Source: Phycisphaerae bacterium
GTDB lineage: Bacteria > Planctomycetota > Phycisphaerae > Phycisphaerales > SM1A02
NCBI GenBank assembly: GCA_002683195.1
Contig: NYSW01000016.1
Coordinates: 40,387-75,196, forward strand
Reading direction: 5' to 3'
DNA: 34,810 nucleotides
The notes beneath the pieces were generated by a model. It worked only from the letters and a program-made list of their open reading frames with translations. It ran no database searches and was not told the DNA's origin. Positions 24,005 to 30,622 of the stretch are shown here, piece by piece (position 1 is the first letter of the stretch; the number at the start of each line of letters is the position of its first letter). The position numbers and the translations under genes were made by a program.

Positions 24005-24308
24005 CCGATCGTGGTGAGGGTGAAACCGATTCTCGGATCTCTGATTCACGAACCTTGGAGGCCGGCTTCAAGACTTCCGGACCTCACTTCGAAAAACAGG
24101 GATCCAACCGAAGATTCCCGCGTCCGATCATTGGACTGGAACCCTTCGACGGGCAACAATACTGAGGAGAGGGTAGCCCAGCGGCGAGGTGAGTTCCTCG
24201 GCGCCGATCGAAAGGGCTGCTTTCCGTTTTTTCGGACCATCGCAAGATCTGACATCCGGGTACCCCTTTCCGCGCTGCGCGGAGCCGCGTATCCATTGGA
24301 GCCGACCC
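24005..24308. promoter_or_regulatory. Divergent promoter region with a structured leader before the di-heme oxidoreductase gene
   Basis: A 304-bp gap without a supported gene. A possible sigma-70-type promoter on the plus strand is TTGGAC (24131-24136), 18 bases, then AACAAT (24155-24160). Downstream lies a potential folded leader: GTAGCCC at 24174-24180 can pair with GGGCTGC at 24214-24220 around an inner hairpin CGAGG-TGAGTT-CCTCG (24185-24200). An overlapping alternative GAAAG-GGCTG-CTTTC (24210-24224) is followed by CG and six T. Another short hairpin, CCGCG-CTG-CGCGG, lies at 24270-24282. The mutually exclusive hairpins, one ahead of a T-run, would suit an attenuator, but this is only a reading of the sequence. 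Confidence 0.4.
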
Positions 24309-26036
24309 GTGAGACCAGAAACCCCGCGACGAGTCCTGATCGCCGGCATCCTCACGACGTCCATCGCCACCCTCGCCGGCGTGCTCTCTTCGTCCGAGGC
24401 CGGACCCCTGGATGGACGTGATGGTGAACGCCGACGCGGCCTCCTGATCAGTCCGCAACCTCCCGTCGGTTCACCGCTGGTCGGGCTTGACGCCGATCAA
24501 CTCGAGAAATTCGGCTTGGGACGAGTTCTCTACGCCACCCCGATTCCGATCGAGGACGGCCTCGGCCCGGTCCTGAACAAGTCCAACTGCAGGTCCTGCC
24601 ACTCGAATCCCGACGGCGGCCCCGGCAACATCGCGGTCACCCACTTCGGCTACTCGGACAAGGGCGAATTCGTGACCCTCCCCGGGGGAACGCTTCGGCA
24701 ACTCGTCGCGATCTCGTCCGGATGCGAGGAAGTCATTCCGCCCGAAGCGAACTTCACGACCAACCGGATCACGCCAGGGATGATGGGCTACGGACTGGTC
24801 GAAGCCATCGCCGACGCCGACATCGCCGCGAACGAAGACGTGAGCGACGCCGATGGCGACGGAATCAGTGGCCGGGTCCACTGGGTCGATGACCTGGCCG
24901 CACCCGCCGGTTCGCCTCAACGCGCCGGTCGGTTCGGGTGGAAGTCCATCATCGCGACCATCGAGCACTTCTCCGGCGATGCCAGCCTCATGGAGATGGG
25001 CCTGACCAATCAGATCCTCGGCGAGGAGACCGCACCCAACGGAGACCTCGCGAAACTCGCCCTCTGCGATGACGTCGCCGACCCCGAGGACCACCCCGAC
25101 GTCGAAGGCTTCACCTTCGTCGACCGCGTCACCCACTTCCAGCGATACATGGCCGCACCGCCACAGAGTCCGCGGGGTGGCATGCACGGCGAGACGGTGT
25201 TCAACGACCTGGGTTGCAACGCCTGTCACGTCCCGAGTTTCACCGCCGCCGATGACCCCGGCCTCGAATCCGCGATCCGCGGGGCGACGGTCCGGCCGTA
25301 TTCCGATTTTCTGCTCCACGACATGGGGCTTCTGGGAGACGGTCTTCCGCAGGGCCAGGCCGGCGAAAGCGAGTTCCGAACCACCCCGCTCATGGGCGTC
25401 GCTCGGCGAGAGACACTCATTCACGACGGACGCATCTCGGGCGGGCTCATCGAGGATCGTCTCCGACTGGCGATCGCCGCCCACGGACCATTCGGTGAAG
25501 GTGCGACGGCGGCCGCGAACTGGGTCTTGCTCGAGAAGGACGACGATGAGGCGCTGATTCGATTCCTGAAGTCACTCGGCCGGGCCGATTTCGATCTCAA
25601 CGACGATGACGTCATCGATCTCAGCGATTGGCAGGGTTTCCTGGATTGCGCGGCCATCGACACCGTGATCTCACCGGACATGACGTGCGGAATCGCGGAC
25701 ATCGATCAGGACGGCATGGTTTCCCAGACCGATCTGGATTCCTTCCTCATCGCGTTCAGCGGTGAGAACGGCGACTGCGACGGCGACGGGGAAACCAACC
25801 TCGAAGAGATCTTCAACGGCGCTCCGGACAACGATCAGGATGGTGTTCCTGACGACTGCCCGGCCCCCTGCCCCGGTGATTTCAACGGCGACGGCAGTGT
25901 GACCGGCGCCGACCTCGGACTCATGATCGCGGCGTGGGGCTCCTGCAGTGGATGCCCCGAAGACCTGACCGGAGACGGCCTGGTCAACGGCGCGGATCTC
26001 GGATTGATGATCGCCGGCTGGGGCCTCTGCCCCTGA
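24309..26036 (+). CDS. Di-heme oxidoreductase (DHOR-type) with C-terminal dockerin-like tag
   Basis: A 575-residue exported protein. A signal peptide covers about residues 1-31 (PRR, then VLIAGILTTSIATLAGVL, SSSEA). Two c-type heme sites are CRSCH at 94-98 (preceded by GPVLNKSN, as in the family) and CNACH at 303-307, matching the di-heme oxidoreductase/DUF1111 group related to MauG-like peroxidases. After the catalytic part come acidic calcium-loop segments (DFDLNDDDVIDLSDW; ADIDQDGMVSQTDLDSF) and a duplicated dockerin-like end (about 521-575) with two NGADLGLMIAGWG-type units and terminal Cys. The GTG start at 24309 has GGAG seven bases upstream and yields a proper signal peptide; ATG at 24189 would add unlikely sequence. 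The substrate is unknown. It is followed by a gene with the same tag. Confidence 0.85.
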   Translation: MRPETPRRVLIAGILTTSIATLAGVLSSSEAGPLDGRDGERRRGLLISPQPPVGSPLVGLDADQLEKFGLGRVLYATPIPIEDGLGPVLNKSNCRSCHSNPDGGPGNIAVTHFGYSDKGEFVTLPGGTLRQLVAISSGCEEVIPPEANFTTNRITPGMMGYGLVEAIADADIAANEDVSDADGDGISGRVHWVDDLAAPAGSPQRAGRFGWKSIIATIEHFSGDASLMEMGLTNQILGEETAPNGDLAKLALCDDVADPEDHPDVEGFTFVDRVTHFQRYMAAPPQSPRGGMHGETVFNDLGCNACHVPSFTAADDPGLESAIRGATVRPYSDFLLHDMGLLGDGLPQGQAGESEFRTTPLMGVARRETLIHDGRISGGLIEDRLRLAIAAHGPFGEGATAAANWVLLEKDDDEALIRFLKSLGRADFDLNDDDVIDLSDWQGFLDCAAIDTVISPDMTCGIADIDQDGMVSQTDLDSFLIAFSGENGDCDGDGETNLEEIFNGAPDNDQDGVPDDCPAPCPGDFNGDGSVTGADLGLMIAAWGSCSGCPEDLTGDGLVNGADLGLMIAGWGLCP

Positions 26037-26119
26037 CCGAAGATCGAAACAGGTTCCTCGGGACCATGATTGAAAACGACCCACACCCCATCCGCCACGG
26101 CGGACCCTTGGAGAGCCAG

Positions 26120-28597
26120 ATGCGATTCGGCAGCACGTTTGAAAACGGTTTGAGTCTCTTGGCCGGTGTCGCGATCACCGCGAGCGCCAGCGCCCAATGG
26201 GTGGACCTCGTTGAAGCGACGGATTCACGACTGGTGATCGATCCGCTCTACTCGGTGAACGACAACATCGAGAAGGATTTCGCCTGGGACGACTTCGACA
26301 AGGATGGATGGATCGATCTGGTGATCGTCCGCAAGTTCCCGGGGTCGATCGAAGGTGGCGCCCGCAACATCCTGCTGATGAACGAGGAAGGCGTGCTCAT
26401 CGACCGTACCGATCAGTATGCCAGCACCTCGGATGTCAGCGGCGACAACGGATTTCTCGCCCTGACCAACGACCGGGATGTGAAGGTCGCCGACTTCGAC
26501 AACGACGGCTGGCCGGACCTGGTCACGTCGACCACCATGAGCGACGACAAGAGCGCCCGCATCGGCCAGCCCCGGATCTACATGAACCGGGGCGAGGACA
26601 TCGACGGGAACTGGCTCGGCTTCCGTTTCGAAGACGACCGGATTCCGGTGCTCTTCGCGAAGAACGGCAACGCGGCGAATCCTCGTGCCTGTGCGATCGA
26701 TGTCGGGGACCTGAACAATGACGGTTACCCCGACATGTACTTCGTCGACTACGACACGCCGGAGACGAGCGGAACGATCTGCATCGATCTCAATGGCGAC
26801 GGCGACACCAACGACGTGGTCGACGGCGTGAACGAATGCAACCAGTCCCCCAGCGAAGATCCGAGCAAGGACTACGACGGCAAGCTCCTGTTCAATCAGG
26901 GCGCCAAGAACCCCGGATACTTCATCGATACCACGACCAGCCGCATGACCTCGAACCAGCTGGACCAGGCCTTCGGCAACGAGTGCGCCATCCGGGACGT
27001 GAACAATGACGGCCTCCTCGACGTCATCCGAGTGAACACGTTGACCGGCGGGCAGAACATCGCGGTTCTCTACCAGACCGAGGGATCCAGTTGGATCGGC
27101 CCGGTGGAGATCACCGCGGGCGCTCCCTACGGCATGAACGCCGCCGACCTCGACAACGATGGCGACATCGACATCATCACCGCCGACGATGGCCAGGATG
27201 CCTACGTGCTCAACAATGGCAACAACGGCTCCGGGCAGGCCACCTGGACTCGTTACACGATGCCCGATTCGCTGAATGAATTCGGAAATTCGATCCAGTT
27301 CGGGGACCTCGACCAGGATGGCTGGAAGGACGTGATCATCGCCGACGTCGATTCCGACCTCGGCCCTTTCTGCCCGAGTTCCGGCCGTCGGATGCACATC
27401 TATCAGAACACCGGGGTCGCCACCAATCTTCTGGTCGAGAACGAACTGATCCTCCCCAGCTGGGCCCTCGACTCCACCTATGACGCGGCCCCCATCGACC
27501 TCAACAACGATGGCTGGCTCGACCTGGTCATTGGTGGCTGCTACGGACTCAGCGTCTGGATGAACAACCCGCCGATCGGCATCGATTTCACCTATCCCGC
27601 GGGAATCCCCTCGGCGATCGAACCGGGAGCCTCCACCTCGATCGCGGTGAACCTGTCGGCCTTCGGTGGCACGATCAACCAACGGACCCCCGCCATGGAA
27701 GTCATGGTCAACGGCGGGTCGGCGATCGAGATTCCGATGAACGGCTCCGGTGACTCCTGGACCGCCACGCTGCCCGCCTTCGCGTGCGAGGACGACGTCC
27801 GTTTCGTCTTCACCGCGGACCTTCAGGGAGGTGGCGAGTTCCGAGATCCAGCCCTCGGCGAATATTCGACGATGGTGTCATCCGGCATCGTCGTCACCTT
27901 TGAAGATGACATGGAGTCCGGAACCGGTGGCTGGACCACCACCAATGACGGTGCCACCGCCGGTGCCTGGGAGATCGCTGATCCGGTCGCGACCACCGCC
28001 GCCGGTCAGCAGTTCGCCCCGGGTGAATCCTCCGACGGTGATTTCTGCTGGGTCACGCAGAACGGCAGCCCCGGCGGTTCCGCCGGCACGGCCGACCTTG
28101 ACGGCGGCCCGGTCACCCTGACCTCGCCGGTGATGGATCTGTCCGATGGAAACGCGACGGTCAGTTTCGACTGGTGGTTCATGAACGACGACTTCGGCAC
28201 CGCAGCCGAGGACTCCTTGCTGGTTCAGGTGAGCAATGGTGGAGACTGGGTGACCGCCCGGACCATCACCAACGGCTCCGCGGGCTGGAACTCGGCGTCC
28301 TTCGTGGTCGGCGACTTCGTGAGTCCCTCCGCGACCATCCAAGTCAGGTTCCAGTGTTCCGACGCCCCCAACAACTCGCTCACTGAAGCCGGCATCGATG
28401 CCTTCAAGGTGGAACGGGTCGAATGCGAAGACGTCGCCTGCCTCGAAGATCTCAATGGAGACGGCCTGATCAACGGTGCCGATCTCGGCCTGCTCATCGC
28501 GGGTTGGGGCACCGCGTCCGGCGACATCAACGGTGACGGCACCACCAACGGTGCGGACCTCGGTTTGATGATCGCGGCATTCGGAACCGACTGCTGA
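26120..28597 (+). CDS. Secreted FG-GAP repeat protein with C-terminal dockerin-like tag
   Basis: An 825-residue exported protein with signal peptide (MRFGSTFENGLSLLAGVAI, cleavage after ASAQ). Residues about 40-490 contain seven FG-GAP/VCBS calcium loops (DDFDKDGWIDLVIV, ADFDNDGWPDLV, GDLNNDGYPDMY, RDVNNDGLLDVI, ADLDNDGDIDII, GDLDQDGWKDVI, IDLNNDGWLDLV), one predicted propeller. An Ig-like segment follows, then a jelly-roll-like domain at about 590-770 (SGTGGWTTTNDG; SFDWWFMNDDFG) similar to MAM/laminin-G-like adhesion modules. The last 52 residues are a dockerin-like pair ending in Cys, as in the upstream gene. The start at 26120 has GGAG six bases upstream; earlier in-frame ATGs would hide the signal peptide. 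It lies 83 bp after the di-heme gene and ends at a strong terminator. No enzyme motif was seen; a binding or matrix role is inferred. Confidence 0.8.
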   Translation: MRFGSTFENGLSLLAGVAITASASAQWVDLVEATDSRLVIDPLYSVNDNIEKDFAWDDFDKDGWIDLVIVRKFPGSIEGGARNILLMNEEGVLIDRTDQYASTSDVSGDNGFLALTNDRDVKVADFDNDGWPDLVTSTTMSDDKSARIGQPRIYMNRGEDIDGNWLGFRFEDDRIPVLFAKNGNAANPRACAIDVGDLNNDGYPDMYFVDYDTPETSGTICIDLNGDGDTNDVVDGVNECNQSPSEDPSKDYDGKLLFNQGAKNPGYFIDTTTSRMTSNQLDQAFGNECAIRDVNNDGLLDVIRVNTLTGGQNIAVLYQTEGSSWIGPVEITAGAPYGMNAADLDNDGDIDIITADDGQDAYVLNNGNNGSGQATWTRYTMPDSLNEFGNSIQFGDLDQDGWKDVIIADVDSDLGPFCPSSGRRMHIYQNTGVATNLLVENELILPSWALDSTYDAAPIDLNNDGWLDLVIGGCYGLSVWMNNPPIGIDFTYPAGIPSAIEPGASTSIAVNLSAFGGTINQRTPAMEVMVNGGSAIEIPMNGSGDSWTATLPAFACEDDVRFVFTADLQGGGEFRDPALGEYSTMVSSGIVVTFEDDMESGTGGWTTTNDGATAGAWEIADPVATTAAGQQFAPGESSDGDFCWVTQNGSPGGSAGTADLDGGPVTLTSPVMDLSDGNATVSFDWWFMNDDFGTAAEDSLLVQVSNGGDWVTARTITNGSAGWNSASFVVGDFVSPSATIQVRFQCSDAPNNSLTEAGIDAFKVERVECEDVACLEDLNGDGLINGADLGLLIAGWGTASGDINGDGTTNGADLGLMIAAFGTDC

Positions 28598-28625
28598 TCT
28601 CCGAACGTCCGGCCTGAAGCTCACT

Positions 28626-28659
28626 CCGCCCCGTCGGCATCTGCCGGCGGGGCGGTTTT
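28626..28659 (+). terminator. Strong Rho-independent terminator
   Basis: A 13-pair stem (CCGCCCCG-T-CGGC against GCCG-G-CGGGGCGG, one T-G pair) with loop ATCT is followed by TTTT. It lies 28 bp after the FG-GAP gene stop on the plus strand. On the other strand no T-run follows, so it serves the plus-strand pair. It also ends in front of the convergent CRTAC1 gene. Confidence 0.9.
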
Positions 28660-28756
28660 CTGCGCGACATCCCTGCCGTTCGAGTGGCATGGTGGAACGT
28701 GAGCGAAAAGGAACTGGAGGAACCCTGACCCGGGACCGACGGCCGACGTGGGCCGA

Positions 28757-30622
28757 TCAGTCTCGACCGAAACGGACCCGGCCGGATCCGATCGGTCCTT
28801 CGATCCCCCTGACGTCGCCATCCGGCCAACGGATCTCGAGCCGATCGAGGGCCGAGGCCTCTCCGAGGCCGAACACCGCCACGGGTTCCACTTGGGAGAG
28901 ATAGCTCCTCGTGGGCATGATTCGACGCACCATGGTGCGATCGCCCACCGTGCCGACGAGGACGGCACCGATTCCATCGGGGTTCCCGGGGCGACCATCC
29001 AGACGGACCTGAACCCCGGAACCGGTCGAGGCATCATTCCGGAGCACCACCGGTGGACCAGCGACCTGCGTGAGAATCAGATCCAGATCACCGTCGAGAT
29101 CCAGGTCGCCGCTGGCCAGTCCACGACCCACGATGGGAGTCGACAGGTCACCGAGCGCTTCGCCGGGAACCTCACGAAAACCTCCGCCTCGCGAGGGTGG
29201 CAGACCGCGAAAGACCTGCGCGGGTTGTCGGTACGCCTGGCTGGCCTGCACGACCGTGATCTCCTCTTCCAGATGACCATTGGCCTGCACCAGATCCTCG
29301 ATGCCGTCGAGGTCGAGATCCGTGAAGAGCAGACCGAAGGTCAATGCCCGCCGGGTCGGCCCCGAAACACCCTCCCCCGCGGCGTCATCGAAGAAACCCG
29401 ACTCCCCTGATCTCCGAACGAACAGCGAACTCGGTTCGTTGGCGAAGTTTCCGATCGCGACCAGCGTCTCCTCGCCTCCGCGGGCCGGCCGAGTCGCGAC
29501 GTCGATTCCCATGGCGCCGGTCGCGGCTCCGGAGCGATCGAAGGCGATCCCCAATCGTCGGCCTCGTTCCTGGAAGTGCGCGGTTCCGTCGTTGATCCAG
29601 GCGGCGTTCGCCGTGGTGTCGTTCGCCCCCACCACGTCGAGATCACCATCGTCATCCAGATCGACCATCGCGATCGCCAGGCCCTTGCCTTCCGGTTGAC
29701 CGGTCTCCGCATTCATCTGCCGAAGCCCCCGCGCCTCGGACCGGTCCTCAAGCCGCATCCGACCGTCCTCATCCTGCTCGTTCACCAGCAGAAAGGGAAC
29801 GGTTCCCGCGAAGCCGGTGGGCGGGCCGTACGCACGACCGAGTCCATCGATTCGAAAATCGACGGCCGCATCCAGTTCCGGCGACCAATCGACGTAGCAG
29901 AGGCCCACGAGGTCCAGATCGTCGTCCTGATCCAGATCTGCGAATCCAACCGCGGTGCTCCATGCATGCGTCTCGGGAATTCCAAACGCGTCACTTCCAT
30001 CCACGAACCGGATCCGACCGGCGGAAGATTCGTTCAGCAGCAATCGGTCTCGGCCCATCATCGAGATGAACAAGTCAGGATCACCATCCGCATCGACGTC
30101 TCCCACCGCGACCCCCATGCCATGACCGGAAAGCAACGGCAGGCCCTGCACCCGAACGAAACGGGGCGATCCATCTTCGGACTCCGTGTTCCGGTAGGCG
30201 ACGACTGCCGCTCCCGGCCCCTCGGCAAGAAGGTCGCCTCCATCGATGAAGACCAGATCCGGCCGCTCATCGCCATCCAGATCCACCACCGCCACGCCAC
30301 CACCGAGGGATTCAGGCAGGAGTTTGCCGCCCCGAGCTCCATTGTCCCGAACGAAATCCACGCCCCATTCATCGGTCACTTCCGTGAACGGCATCGCCAG
30401 GTCGACGACCTCGGGCGCGGGAGACGTGTCGATCGAAGGTGCTTCGACCTTCGTCTGATCCACGGTTCGTTCCTCCACCACGGGAGAGAGAAGGGTTCGA
30501 GCCAGCAGCACTCCGCCGACCACCACCCCCAATCCGACCCCCACGTAGAGGCTCCGGCGAAAAGCCACCGCGATGACCGCATCACGATCCCTCGACCGCC
30601 GGGATCCGCCGGAGTCATTCAT
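28757..30622 (-). CDS. Membrane-anchored CRTAC1-family protein (FG-GAP propeller with ASPIC/UnbV domain)
   Basis: A 621-residue protein with a single N-terminal membrane helix (about 24-45, SLYVGVGLGVVVGGVLLA) after a basic cytoplasmic start, so it is anchored and not lipidated, unlike its paralogue at 21435. About six FG-GAP calcium loops follow (VDLDGDERPDLVF, GDVDADGDPDLFI, ADLDQDDDLDLVG, VDLDDDGDLDVVG, TDLDLDGIEDLVQ, GDLDLDGDLDLIL). The C-terminal ASPIC/UnbV domain is clear (GAVLVGTVGDRT, SYLSQVEPVAVFGLG, LEIRWPDGDVRG). The start overlaps the stop of the multiheme cytochrome gene (ATGA) and has GGAGGAG eight bases upstream. Tight coupling suggests it is a periplasmic or surface partner of that cytochrome. 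Function is not established. Confidence 0.85.
   Translation of the reverse strand: MNDSGGSRRSRDRDAVIAVAFRRSLYVGVGLGVVVGGVLLARTLLSPVVEERTVDQTKVEAPSIDTSPAPEVVDLAMPFTEVTDEWGVDFVRDNGARGGKLLPESLGGGVAVVDLDGDERPDLVFIDGGDLLAEGPGAAVVAYRNTESEDGSPRFVRVQGLPLLSGHGMGVAVGDVDADGDPDLFISMMGRDRLLLNESSAGRIRFVDGSDAFGIPETHAWSTAVGFADLDQDDDLDLVGLCYVDWSPELDAAVDFRIDGLGRAYGPPTGFAGTVPFLLVNEQDEDGRMRLEDRSEARGLRQMNAETGQPEGKGLAIAMVDLDDDGDLDVVGANDTTANAAWINDGTAHFQERGRRLGIAFDRSGAATGAMGIDVATRPARGGEETLVAIGNFANEPSSLFVRRSGESGFFDDAAGEGVSGPTRRALTFGLLFTDLDLDGIEDLVQANGHLEEEITVVQASQAYRQPAQVFRGLPPSRGGGFREVPGEALGDLSTPIVGRGLASGDLDLDGDLDLILTQVAGPPVVLRNDASTGSGVQVRLDGRPGNPDGIGAVLVGTVGDRTMVRRIMPTRSYLSQVEPVAVFGLGEASALDRLEIRWPDGDVRGIEGPIGSGRVRFGRD

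Noticed and set aside
24140..24240. Possible cyclic-di-GMP (GEMM) riboswitch in the leader of the di-heme gene
   Set aside because: GGGCAA and GGGTAG fragments are present but the conserved core arrangement is not; only generic hairpins remain.
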